Both the position numbers and the translations under genes were made by a program. This document shows, in pieces, positions 23,229 through 34,350 of a stretch of 64,000 nt of DNA. Under the pieces are notes generated by a model that saw only the letters and a list, made by a program, of their open reading frames with translations, did not search any database and was not told where the DNA came from. The stretch is taken from NCBI RefSeq assembly GCF_047511655.1, contig NC_133394.1, positions 54,158,501 to 54,222,500 of the forward strand, read 5' to 3'. Every line of letters starts with the position of its first letter. Within the stretch, counting starts at the first letter, position 1. Source of the DNA: Castor canadensis (taxonomy: Eukaryota; Chordata; Mammalia; Rodentia; Castoridae).

Positions 23229-23661
23229 AGTTTTGAAATCTGGAAGCATGATTACTTTTTCCTATTCTTCCAGATTATTTTGGCTATTCTGGGTCTCCTG
23301 CATTTCCATATGAATTTGAGAATAATCTTGTTAATCCCTACAAAATAAAGCAGCAATTTTGATTGGAATTGCATTGAATCAGTATATCAGCTTGGAACGT
23401 ATTGCCATCTGAATTATTCCATTTTGTGTTGATAAAACACAATGCCTGGGACTGAGGCTTGATACTTAATGGGAGACATTTGGCTTATGATTTTGGTGAC
23501 TGGAAGGTCCAAACAGCAGGCATCAACACCTGGGCGAGAGGTTTCTTGACTGTATCACAACATGGTGGAGAAGAGGAAAAGGAAATGGACCGGTGCAGAA
23601 GAGGCAAGTGTGCAACAAAGGAAGCAAGAGACTGAGGAGGGGCCAGAGTCATTCTTTATAA

Positions 23662-23666
<5 letters not shown>

Positions 23667-23708
<42 letters not shown>
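23667..23708. repeat. (CT)n microsatellite
   Basis: Near-pure CT run at the tail side of the SINE at 23713. Confidence 0.9.
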
Positions 23709-23712
23709 GTGA

Positions 23713-23905
23713 GATTGAAGTTTGAACTCAGGGCTTTGTGCTTGCAAAGCAGAGGCACTCTACCACTTGAGCTATACTTCCAGACCAGTTTTGCACTGGT
23801 TATTTTGGAGATGGGGGGTCTCATGAACTATTTCCTTGGAGTGGTCTTGAACCATAACCCTCCCAATTCCAGTCTCTTTCTACCTGTAATCTGAGCCACT
23901 GGTGT
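23713..23905 (-). repeat. Composite SINE
   Basis: Reverse complement carries 'ctcaagtggtagagtgcctc' and 'gagttcaaacttcaatctca' with a degraded 7SL-like half. It lies inside the MaLR LTR. Confidence 0.8.
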
Positions 23906-25260
23906 CCTGCAATAACCCATTCTTGAGGGAACTAATCATTCACGTGAAACTCAACCCACTCTGAGACAGCACTAATCCACTCATAAAAGAAGAGCCCCCA
24001 TAACCTAATTACCCTCCACTAGGACCCAGCACTTAAGGTTACACCACCTCCACACATCAGACTGCAGATTAAGGTTCCAACATATGAACTCTTAGGGAAA
24101 ACACCATAGCCTTATCTTAATGATACTAAGTCATAGAGTGTCTTCTGTTTATTTATGTCTTTAATTTACTTCAGTGATGTTTTGTGCTTTTCAGTATACA
24201 AGTCCCATGCTTTTTTTATTAAATTTATTCCTAAATATTTCATTCTTTTTTGCAATTGTTCATGGAATTTATTATTTTTTTCTTTTCCGATTGCTTATTA
24301 CTAAAGTATAGAAATCCTTCTGATTTTTGTATTTGGTCTTGTATCCTGTCAATTTGTTGAGTTTATTTTTTAGCTCTGAATGATTTTGCTGATATTTTAG
24401 GATTTCCTATACACAAGATCATGTCATTTGAGAATAGAAATAGTTTTACTATTTAAATCTCCAATCAGAATGTTTGTTGCTTTTTCTTCTTCAGTATTTT
24501 CCCTGCCTATGACCTGTAGAACAATGTGAATAGAAGTCTTGAGAGTTCACACTTGGGGACCTTGGAGAAAAGCTTTCAGTCTTTCACCACTAAGTGTGAT
24601 ATTAGCTGTTGGGTTTTCATAAATGCCTTTTATTGAGTTGGATAAATTTCCTTTTATTTCTGTAACATATTGAGGTGCTCATGCGGTTTTTGTCCTTCAC
24701 TCGATTAATATGATGGATTGTGTTATTTGTTTGTCCTCTGTTGAACAAACCTTGCATTCCCACTTCATCATATTATATAATCCTCATGTGTTCTTGGATT
24801 TTGTTTGCTGGTATTTTGTTGAATATTTTTTAATCCATACCCTTAAGAGATGCTGGTCTGTGGTTTTTCTCTCCTTTTGATGCTTGCCTTGTTTCAGGAT
24901 AATGCTGGTCCCCAAGAATGCATTGGAATCGTTCCCTCTTAATGCGTTTTGTCTTTGTTTTTTGTTTTGGGAAGAATTTGTGAATGTGTTTATTCTTCTT
25001 TAACTATTTAATAGAATTCACCTATGAATCCATCAGATCTGGGCATTCTTTTGTAGGACAATTTGGATTACAAATTTAAATTCAATTCTCACCAATTATA
25101 AGTCCATTCAGATTTTTATTTCATCTTCAGCCAGTTTCACTAGTTTGTATCCTTTAGGACTATGTTAATTTCATTTAAGTTATCTAATTTTTTGGCATGT
25201 GGTTGTTTACAGTATTCCCTTATGATCATTTTTACTTCTGTAAAATCATATTAAGAATCC

Positions 25261-25734
25261 ACCTTCTATTCTGCTACATAATTGTACAGAAAAAAATGAA
25301 ATAACATTTTCTTCAGCTTTCCAGTATTTGACAAGAGTCCACTAGGAGATTTAGAGCACATGGTTGCTGATTTTATCAGAAATCTTTTAAAATGGGCTAC
25401 TATTCTTCCTCATTTTTTTTAACAATTATTCAAATTTCCTATTATTTATCTGGTTGTTTTTGCAATATCCTGTGTTGGTTATATTCAGTGTGTAGCAACA
25501 GAAGATAGACTCTAGCCTAGTACATTTAAGCAACATGATTTTTTTTTTTTTTTAGTTCCAGCTGTTTGTGATCCAACATTGATGGGCAAGAAATTAAACC
25601 CACACCCCCTGCTGACTCCAGACTGCACCACCCCTCCATGATGCACGGCAGGAGAATGGCTGACCCACAAGCTGGTGTTCAACTTTGGAGAACAAGGGCC
25701 CCAGCCCCAGACCTCTGCTACAGCTGCCACAGAG
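25261..25734. other. Intergenic segment with T-run and possible retrocopy body
   Basis: After a T15 run (about 25541-25555) comes GC-richer DNA to 25734, unlike its AT-rich surroundings. The T-run could be the reversed tail of a - strand retrocopy, but I cannot identify it. Confidence 0.35.
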
Positions 25735-25746
25735 AAACCAAATACC

Positions 25747-25833
25747 AGCAGAGGGTGGGGGTGGGGGGAGGTGACTCATGTAAGTAAATGTAAAAACAAT
25801 AAAACAAAAGGAGAGGAAAAAAAAGGAAAAGGA
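25747..25833 (+). mobile_element. 87-bp retrocopy-like insert with 12-bp target-site duplication
   Basis: Perfect 12-bp repeats AAACCAAATACC at 25735-25746 and 25834-25845 flank an insert. It begins with a G-rich stretch, has AATAAAA at about 25798-25804 and ends in an A-rich tail. This is the pattern of a very short L1-mobilised RNA 3' end. Confidence 0.75.
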
Positions 25834-26096
25834 AAACCAAATACCTCCAGGCCCCTATTTTCCAGCAGTATCCAGATTTTTATGCACCCCAGTTTTACTC
25901 ATTTCCAAGGGGATGACTGCTGGGGTCACTCAGAGTGACTAAAATAATTTATTGTTGTCATCATAACTTAAGCCATTTAGGAATGTAAACAAACTTGGGG
26001 AGTAATTTTCTCTACAGATGAGAACATCTATCTGCAAGGCATTTAAGTGTGTTGCATGTTTTGTTCAGAATTTATGTATATGTGCGTGTATGTATG

Positions 26097-26395
26097 TATT
26101 GGCAGTACACAGGGCCTTATGCTTGCTAGGCAGGAGTTCTACCACTTGAGCCATATCCTCATCCCCTTTTGGATTTAGTTAATTTTCAGATAGGGTCTCA
26201 TGTTTTTGCCCAGGGCCAGCCTCAGACTACAATCTGGAATATCTGGGATTGGAGGTATGAATCACCATGCTCAGCTTCTTTGCTGAGATAGGATCTTGCT
26301 AACTTTTTGCCTGGGCTGTCCTTGAACCATGATCCTTCCAATATCTGACTCTGAGTAGCTGGGATTACAGGTGTGAGCCATTGCACCTAGCCTAT
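26097..26395 (-). repeat. Composite SINE, long form
   Basis: The tRNA-like part (reverse of 'gcttgctaggcaggagttct' and 'accacttgagccatatcctc') is followed by two 7SL-like halves. One ends 'gtatgaatcaccatgctcag', the other 'gctgggattacaggtgtgag'. It appears to be a dimer. Confidence 0.75.
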
Positions 26396-27965
26396 TCAGC
26401 TTTTATGTTTTTAGAGATTTTCTGTTATGCTCTTCTTTACATAACTCATGTTTACATAACTCATTTACATAACTGCTAGCATTTGCATATGGTGTATGAC
26501 TGAAAGTTTACTTCAGCTTCCTCTCTACATCATTGTACCATATTTTTTAAATAAGTATTTTTATTTTTATAGTATGTGAAAGAAGAATCTGTACATTAAA
26601 ATGTCTGTGGCTGAGATGAGGTCGAACAAGTAGAAACAAGTATTTGCTGGAAGACAAAAGGAAAAGAACTGGAGGATATGATTTTTATTCATATCAATGG
26701 GGAAATAGGTAATGGAGGACCGCAAGTGAAGGGTAATTTTCAACAATTGAGGATTTTTCTGTTATGATTTAAATCTATGTGTATTATCTAGCAAAATAAA
26801 CAGCTCTTGGATCTGAAGCACAACACTCTGCCAAGATTGTCAAAACTTGGTTATATAGCAGTTTTCTTGTGCTTTGCACTTATTCCCACTGTTTTCCTAC
26901 AACATGTCTTGTCTGTAGTTCACATCATCTGATTATGTCTCAGCTGGGTTTATTTGAACAAAATTTCTTCACAGAGCTTCTCTCTTCTTATTACAATTTT
27001 GTATTAGAGAATAACAGCAGAAAAATGTGAACTTTAAGCATAGAGCTCAATGAAGGGGGTTTTAACATTTTTTTATAATGACACAAATGTTGGCTTTATT
27101 AATAAACTATATCATATCTTCTTACTGAGTGAAATCCTAACACACCCCATTAAAAATAGTTGTCAAATATTTAAATGCCTCAAAACTTGATTTTTTAAAA
27201 AATTTCTGGACCATTTACTATAAAAGTCTGAGAAATTAGGGAAGTATCTATCAGTTTACTATCTCCAGTGGCACTTAGCATGACGTGCTCAGCACGCATG
27301 CATTAAGGCTTAGCGAGGGTAATCCAGGTGAAGCAGGATCCACATTTATTCTTGTCTTCAAAGCCTGTAGGCAGGTGTCAGCATGGCACACAGGGTGAAC
27401 TTCTAGGGACATGAAATTAAATGTCTAAAATGTCTATCTTAACATGCCCTAGAAAAAATATACAAAATTATGTCACGTTTATAAGTTCTCAGATATACAT
27501 GTGCATGAAAATGCTAGAGTTAAAAGAGTAAATTTTTAAAAACATTTAACAAATATTAGGTCTAATTGTGCTATGAGAATGAAGCTGAGAAAACATGGTA
27601 CACCACCAGCTGCCTTGCTAAACAAAATGCCTCTGTGGTGAGAAAAGTGGGGAGGGTTCAGCCACAGAGAAGACTTCAGGCTAAAACTTGTGGCGCCAGT
27701 GCAGAGGACTGGCTCTCCACCTCCATTCTCCTTTCTGTGTGCAATGGCTTTTATTGCATATGATGGTCTGAAAGCTAAAGACCACAATCCCTGACGCCTT
27801 TAGAGACCTGGCTACACAGGGATCTAGCACTGGGCTGGGATCCAGAAGACACACCCATCACATCTGTCTATCTACTTCCTAACACAGGTAACTGCCACCT
27901 TGTTAACAGTGTTTTTCTAAAAATAAGTGTATATTGATTTTATAAACTAATGGGTTTTATTATGA
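26396..27965. other. Intergenic, nothing recognised
   Basis: AT-rich sequence. The ORFs at 27536-27787 lie on opposite strands of the same stretch and lack any motif. Confidence 0.5.
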
Positions 27966-28747
27966 CATATTTTACTGTAATTTTTAAAATAATTTTTATT
28001 AGGATATAGTCATTATACAGTCATATAATGTATAGTCATTATACATATTTTACTGTAATTTTTAAAATAATTTTTATTAGGATATAGTCATTTTATTAGG
28101 ATATAGTCATTTATTAGGGATTCATAGTGACAACTCTGATTAGACTTAAATTGTACATTAGTTACATTGCCCCCACCCTATCTCCCCCTCAACCTCCTCC
28201 CTGTATTATGACATATTTACACATGTATATGATGTACTTTGATCACATTAATCCCTCTCTTGTCCTCTCACTCCCTCATGCTGGTACACTTCCTCTTACT
28301 GAATAGTCCCCCTTCTACTTCCATGTCTTCCTCTTACTGCAGATTCAGCATATGGAAGAAAGCATGAATATTTGTATTTCTGAGTCTAGCTTATTTCACT
28401 TAACATGATAATAACCAGTTTCATCTATTTTGACGCAAATGGCATAATTTCATTCTTCTTTAAGGCTGACTAACACTCCGCATTTTCTTTATCCATTTAT
28501 TCATTGATTCCATAATTTGCCTATTGTGAATAGTGCTGCAATAAACATAGGTGTTCAGGTCTCTATGGTATACTGACTTCAATTCCTTTAGACATATACT
28601 CAGGAGAGGTATAGCTGAATCATATGGCACTGCACTTCTATTTTTAGTTTTTTGAGGAGCCTCCATATTGATTTTCATATTCATGTATAAAGGTTTCTTC
28701 CCCCCTCCACACACACATTTTTGCCAGCATTTGTTGTTTGTTTTCTT
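27966..28747 (-). repeat. Older L1, left (3') part
   Basis: L1 3' UTR (with a local tandem duplication) and ORF2 C-terminal sequence. On the - strand an ORF at 28460-28714 includes YDSAIPLLSICLKELKSVYH and MNKWIKKMRS, typical of the L1 ORF2 C-terminus. The sequence breaks at 28747 and resumes at 34351, where the next upstream ORF2 codons (HLTPIRMAIIKKTKN) are found. Confidence 0.85.
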
Positions 28748-28935
28748 TTTCTTAATTATTATTCATTTATTTACATGTGCATACATTGTTTGGGTCATTT
28801 CTCCCTCCTGCCCTGTCCCCATCCTCTCCTCCCCTCCTCCCCCCTTGCTTCCAGGCAGAACCTGTTCTGGTATTGTGATACCTCCAGCATCGCTCTGTTT
28901 GCTGAATATAGTCTGGGCTATTCATGGTCTCTTCT
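28748..28935 (-). repeat. Second L1 3' segment behind the younger L1's tail
   Basis: On the - strand, after the L1 tail and an A16-like run (28939-28960), comes a piece of ORF2 sequence (CTGGAGGTATCACAATACCA). It is followed by another 3' UTR and tail. Both tails lie inside one 11-bp duplication. Confidence 0.65.
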
Positions 28936-29059
28936 TTTTTTTTTTTTTTTCCTTTTTCTTTTATTATTCATATGTGCATACAAGGCTTGGTTCATTTCTC
29001 CCCCCTGCCCCCACCCCCTCCCTTACCACCCAGTCCGCCCCCTCCCTCTCCCCACCCAA

Positions 29060-32000
29060 TACCCAGCAGAAACTATTTTGCCCTTATTTCTAACTTTGTT
29101 GTAGAGAGAGTATGGGCAATAATAGGAAGGGACAAGGGTTTTTGCTGGTTGAGATAAGGATAGCTATACAGGGCATTGACTCACATTGATTTCCTGTGCG
29201 TGGGTGTTACCTTCTAGGTTAATTCTTTTTGATCTAACCTTTTCTCTAGTACCTGTTCCCCTTTTCCTATTGGCCTCAGTTGCTTTTAAGGTATCTACTT
29301 TAGTTTCTCTGCGTTAAGGGCAACAAATGCTAGCTAATTTTTTAGGTGTCTTACCTATCCTCACCCCTCCCTTGTGTGCTCTCGCTTTTATCCTGTGCTC
29401 ATAGTCCAATCCCCTTATTGTGTTTACCCTTGATCTAATGTCCACATATGAGGGAGAACATACGATTTTTTGGTCTTTTGGGCCAGGCTAACCTCACTCA
29501 GAATGATGTTCTCCAATTCCATCCACTTACCAGTGAATGATAACATTTCGTTCTTCTTCATGGCTGCATAGAATTCCATTGTGTATAGATACTACATTTT
29601 CTTAATCCATTCGTCAGTGCTGGGGCATCTTGGCTGTTTCCATAACTTGGCTATTGTGAATAGTGCCGCAATAAACATGGGTGTGCAGGTGCCTCTGGAG
29701 TAACCTGTGTCACAGTCTTTTGGGTACATCCCCAAGAGTGGTATTACTGGATCAAATGGTAGATCGATGTCTAGATTTTTAAGTAGCCTCCAAATTTTTT
29801 TCCAGAGTGGTTGTACTAGTCTATGTTCCCACCAACAGTGTAAGAGGGTTCCTTTTTCCCCGCATCCTCACCAACACGTGTTGTTGGTGGTGTTGCTGAT
29901 GTCTTCTTTTTCCAAATGGTCTTTAGGGTAGATTTTTCAATTTCTGTGATGAAAGTCATTGGGATTTTGATGGGAATTGCATTAAACATGTAGATTGCTT
30001 TTGGTAGTATAGCCATTTTTACTATGTTGATTCTACCAATCCATGAGCATGGGAGATCTTTCCACCTTCTGTAGTCTTCCTCAAACTCTTTCTTCAGGGT
30101 TTTGTAATTCTCCTTGTAGAGGTCATTCACATCCTTTGTTAAGTTTGCTCCTAGTTATTTAATTTTTTTGAGGCTATTGTAAATGGAATTGTTTCCATAT
30201 ATTCCTTGTCAGTTTGTTCGTTGTTGGTGTACAGAAAAGCTAATGATTGTTGTAAGTTGATTTTTTATCCTGCTACCTTACTGTAGCTGTTTATGGTGTC
30301 TATGAGTTTTTGGGTAGAGTTTTTTTGGGTCTTTAAGGTATAGAATCATGTCAGCTGCAAATAGGGATATTTTCATAGTTTCTTTACCTATTTATATTCC
30401 TTTTATTTCTTCTTCTTGCTAATTGCTCTGGCTAGGAATTCCAGTACTATGTTGAATACAAGTAAGGATAGTGGGCACCCTTGTCTCATTCCTGATTTTA
30501 GGGGAAATTGTTTCAGTTTTTCACCCTTAAGTATGATGTTGGCTGTAGGTTTGTCATATATAGCCTTTACAATGTTGAGGTACATTCCTTCTATTCCTAG
30601 TTTTTGTAGAGCTTTTATCATGAAGTGGTGTTGGATCTTGTCAAAGGTTTTTTCTGCATCTATTGAGATGATCAAGTGGCTTTTGTTTTTGCTTCTGTTA
30701 ATGTGCTGTATTACATTTATAGATTTATGTATGTAGAACCATCCCTGCATCCCTGGGATAAAACTGACTTGGTCATGGTGGATGATCTTTATGATGTGTT
30801 TTTGGATTTGGTTTCCCATTATTTTGTTGAGGATTTTTACATGGATGTTCATTAAGGAAATTGGCCTATTGTTCTCCTTTCTGGAGGTGTCTTTATCTTG
30901 GCTTCATAAAATGAGTTAGGCAGTATTTCTTCCCTTTCTATTTCATGGAACAGTTTAAGGAGGTTGATATTAGTTCTTCTTTAAAGATCTGATAGAATTC
31001 AGCAGAGAATCCATCAGGTCCTGCACTTTTCTTTTTTGGGAGACTCTATTGCTGCTTCAATTTCATTTTGTGTTATAGATCTATTCAAGTGATTAATATC
31101 TTCTTGGTTCAGTTTTGGATGGCCATAAGTATCTAGAAATCTGTCCATTTCTTCAGTTTTTTCAAATTTGTTAGAGTATAAGTTCTTAAAGTAGTCTCTG
31201 ATGATTTCCTGGATTTCCATGATGTTTGTTGTTATCTCCCATTTTACATTTCTAATTTTACTGATTTGGGTTTTTTCTCTCCTCATTTTAGTCAGGTTTG
31301 CCAGGGGTCTGTTAATCTTATTTATTTTTTCAAAGAAGCAGCTTTTTGTTTCATTGATTCTTTGGGGGCTTTTTGTTTGATTGGTTGGTTGGTTGGGTTT
31401 TTTTGCTTCTGTTTCACTGTTTTCAGCACTTACCTTAATTATTTCTCTCATTCTGCTTGTTTTGGGATTTGCTTGTTCTTGTTTTTTTAGGAGTTTGAGA
31501 TGTAGCATTAGGTCATTGATTTGAGATCTTTCTGACCTTTTAATGTATGCACTCCTGACTATGAACTTTCCTCTTAGAATTGCCTTTGCTGTGTCCCACA
31601 GGTTCTGGTAGGTCATGTTTTCATTTTCATTAACTTCCAGGAACCTTTTAATTTCCTCTTTTATTTCATTAATGACCTATTGATTATTGAGCAATGTGTT
31701 GTTCAGCTTGCAATTGTTTGCATGTTTTCTACTGTTGTTTTTGTTGTTGAGTTCTAGTTTTAATGCATTGTAATCAACTAGAATGCATGGGATTATTTCT
31801 ATTTTCTTATCTTTGCTGAGGCTTGCTTTGTGCCCTAAGATATGATCAGTTTTGGAGAAGGTTCCATGAGCTGCTGAGAAGGATGTATATTGTGCAAAAG
31901 TTGGATGAAATATTCTGTAGACATCAGCTAGGTCCATTTGATCTCTGATGTGATTTAGTTCTAGAATTTCTTTATTAATTTTTTGTTTGGATGACCTATC

Positions 32001-32442
32001 TATTGGTGATATGGGGGGTATTAAAGTCTCCAACTAACACTGTGTTGGAGTCTATATATGTTTTTAGGTCCTTCAGAGTATTTGATGAAATTGGATGCAT
32101 TGACATTGGGTGCATGTAAGTTGATAATTGTTATTTCCCTTTGGTGTATTTCCCCTTTTATTAGTATGGAGTGTCCTTCTTTATCTCATTTGATCAATAT
32201 AAGTTTGAAGTCTACTTTGTCTGACATAAGTATTGCTACCCCTGACTATTTTGGGGGGCCATTGGCTTGGTAAATCTTCTTCCAGCCTTTCACTCTCAGC
32301 CAGTGCTTATTTCTGTCAATGAGATGGGTGTCCTGTAGACAGCAGATTGTTGGATCTTCCTTTTAATCCAGTTTGCCAAGCAGTGTCTTTTGATGGGGGA
32401 ATTTAGTCCATTAACATTCAGTGCTAGTATTGATAAAGACAT
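29060..32442 (-). pseudogene. L1 ORF2 (endonuclease/reverse transcriptase), broken and internally deleted
   Basis: Translation starts near 32442 with MSLSILALNVNGLNS, the ORF2 start. The endonuclease block is at 31677-32033 (FSKTDHILGHK; the catalytic DHN triplet reads DYN). The region before RT is at 31014-31616, the RT fingers/palm at 30403-30852 ([30 protein letters not shown]) and the thumb at 29816-30130 ([19 protein letters not shown]). At about 29905 the sequence jumps directly to C-terminal ORF2 sequence, so roughly the middle-to-late third is missing. Several in-frame stops are visible. Confidence 0.82.
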
Positions 32443-32579
32443 GGTGATTCCTGTTATGTAGTTGTCTTTGTTGTTTAAGGGTTTGATTGTGTGTAGCGGA
32501 ATCAGTGTTACTCTCTGATTCCTTGCCTTTTCTTCTCCTGTGGTTTGGTATTGCCTGGCCTTTCCTGGTTTTATTTGCT

Positions 32580-33514
32580 TTTATTTTCTGTGTGCAGAAT
32601 TTCTTGGAGAATCTTTTGTAGTGGTGGTTTGGTGGTCATAATATTGTTTTAGTTTCTGCTTATCATGGAAGACTTTTATTGTTCTGTCTATTTTGAATGA
32701 TAGTTTTGCTGGGTAGAGTATCTTAGGGTTGAAGTTATTTTCATTCAGTGCTTGGAAGACCTCACTCCATGCTCTTCTTACTTCTAAGGTTTCTGTTGTG
32801 AAGTCTGCTGTGATTTTGATGTGTTTGCCTTTGTATGTTATTTGTTTTTTCTCTCCTACAGGCTTCGATCTTCTTTCTCTAGTCTCTGTGCTTGTTGTTT
32901 TAATGATAATATGTCATGGGGTAGTTCTATTTTGGTCAGGTCTGTTTGGTGTTCTGGAGGCATCCTGTACCTGAATGGGTATAGTTTTCTCTAGATTTGG
33001 GAAATTTTCTGTTATTATTTTGTTGAATATATTATGCATTCCTTTTGCTTGCACCTCTTCTCCTTCTTCAATGCCCATGATTCTCAGGTTTGGTCTTTTG
33101 ATGGAGTCAGTGAGTTCTTGCATATTCCTTTCACAGGCTTTGAGTTGTCTGACTAATTGTTCTTCAGTGTTTCCTTTAATTTCCATTTTCATCTTCAAGT
33201 TCTGAGATTCTGTCTTTGCTTGTTCTAGTCTACTGGAGTGGCCTTCCATTGTGTTTTGTATTTCTGTTTTGTTCTTTTTTTTTGAGGTTTCCCATATCAT
33301 GGGTCACTTTCCCTTTAATATTGTCAATTTTCAGCCTTAATTCATTTAGCTCTCTATTTATGGTGTTCTCTGTTTCACTTTGGTGTTTATTTTGAACTCT
33401 TGTGAGTTCATTTATTTGTTTTTGTGTTTTCTCATATTCTTTTTTTTTTTTTTTTTTGTCTTGGAATTTCTTGAGTGCCTCCTGTACATTTTGGTTGACC
33501 ATGTCTAATAACAT
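32580..33514 (-). pseudogene. L1 ORF1 (RNA-binding chaperone), broken
   Basis: The - strand pieces 33230-33514 (Lys/Glu/Gln-rich coiled coil, 'LNELRLKIDNIKGK') and 32914-33300 (coiled-coil end, then the RRM start 'NLRIMGIEEGEE') follow ORF1p order. A third piece down to about 32580 carries the C-terminal domain (ITADFTTETLEVRRAWSEV). Frame changes separate the blocks. In intact L1s this protein trimerises and coats the element RNA. Confidence 0.82.
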
Positions 33515-33899
33515 CTCTATGAAGTTCTCACTGATTACTTGCAGGATTTCTTCTTTTAGGATGTTCTTGTGGGCTTTGTTGGGTTCCTTGGTGTAGTTTA
33601 TCTTTGTTTTGTTGATGTCTGGAGCTGGGTATTGTTTTCTTCATTTCCCTCTGAATCCTGTACTAATTTATTTTTTGGGGGAAAATGGTTTCTATCCCTT
33701 TTTCATCTTCTAATCATTCTACTTGGTTACTGTTTCTGTCCCTGGTCTATATGTAGTTTAGTATTAGCTAACTTACAATAGTAAAACTAACAAAACCAAG
33801 AAAGAAGGAAAAAAGAAAAAGAAAAAGAATCAAAAAAATGGAGACCCAAAGAAATCAACAGGGAGAGATGGTGGACAATCAAACAGTGAATGAGACATA

Positions 33900-34119
33900 C
33901 AAACACTTAAAGAAAAGAAAAATCCCAGTTCAGGAACAGTAGAATTTCAGTCTTAGTAATTCTGGTGTTATTCCTTTATCATCCAGTCCTATTTGTCTGC
34001 GTCTCATAGGCAGGTTGGAGCCATCATTCGGCAGTGCTGGAGCCCTCCTGTTTTCTCAGTGTAATGTGGCGTGGAGCAGCTTTTTATGGGCTGGAGGTTC
34101 AGGGTTTCAGAGTTTTGTT

Positions 34120-34191
<72 letters not shown>

Positions 34192-34350
34192 TGACAAGTG
34201 TGGCTCCAGCAGGAAAGTATTCTGTTTGGTTTGCTGAATGTCTCCAAAGCATTTTTGGAGCTGGCGGCTGGTGAGCTGGCAGGCAAGTGGTGGTGGCCAG
34301 TGGTTTGGTGGGCAGGCAGGCTGGCAGGTAGGCAGGCAGGTGGTATGTTC
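33900..34350 (-). promoter_or_regulatory. Putative L1 5' UTR with (GAAA)n and GGCA-rich repeat
   Basis: Upstream of ORF1 on the - strand and inside the target-site duplication. The (TTTC)n tract is at 34118-34192 on +. A GGCAGG/CTGG-rich stretch at 34262-34344 marks the extreme 5' end. Promoter activity is inferred from position only. Confidence 0.5.
34118..34192. repeat. (TTTC)n microsatellite
   Basis: About 18 uninterrupted TTTC units inside the L1 5' UTR. It creates spurious RKKE-repeat ORFs on the - strand. Confidence 0.95.

Larger units (their letters stand above)
23420..24105 (-). repeat. MaLR (MST/THE1-like) LTR with SINE and (CT)n inside
   Basis: The segments 'gcctgggactgaggcttgat', 'ggaaggtccaaacagcaggc', 'tatcacaacatggtggagaa', 'tcataaaagaagagccccca' and 'ctccactaggacccagcact' follow the order of an ERVL-MaLR LTR read in reverse. 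A (CT)n tract and a SINE interrupt it. Confidence 0.7.
20105..25260 (-). repeat. Long old L1 (L1M), mosaic, ORF2 and 3' region
   Basis: Read on the - strand the segments follow L1 order. From 25260 down to about 24130 is the RT region, then mid ORF2 (about 23340-23230 and 22660-22500, 22090-21750). The C-terminal part is around 21290-21120 and 20760-20105 (3' ORF2, 'tattgtgaatgaggcttctg' strand-reversed). It is broken by a SINE, an L1 tail, a retrocopy, an unidentified insert and a MaLR LTR. Those interruptions show that it is the oldest layer here. Confidence 0.75.
28748..34350 (-). mobile_element. Younger L1 inserted into the older L1
   Basis: Flanked by perfect 11-bp repeats TTTGTTTTCTT at 28737-28747 and 34351-34361, which join the two halves of the older L1 if the insert is removed. 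On the - strand it has a 5' UTR-like region with a (GAAA)n tract, a broken ORF1 (about 33514-32580) and a broken ORF2 from about 32442. It then has a 3' UTR and two consecutive tail segments (28941-29080 and 28748-28930). ORF2 appears to lack the part between the RT thumb and the C-terminal block. It is nonfunctional through stops, frameshifts and deletion. Confidence 0.85.

Noticed and set aside
28668-29157. Overlapping + strand Pro/Phe-rich ORFs of up to 141 codons
   Set aside because: They are antisense readings of L1 G-rich 3' UTRs and A-tails.
34118-34192. CRISPR-like or satellite array
   Set aside because: This and the tracts at 23667, 43979, 48248 and 58388 are simple microsatellites with no spacers.
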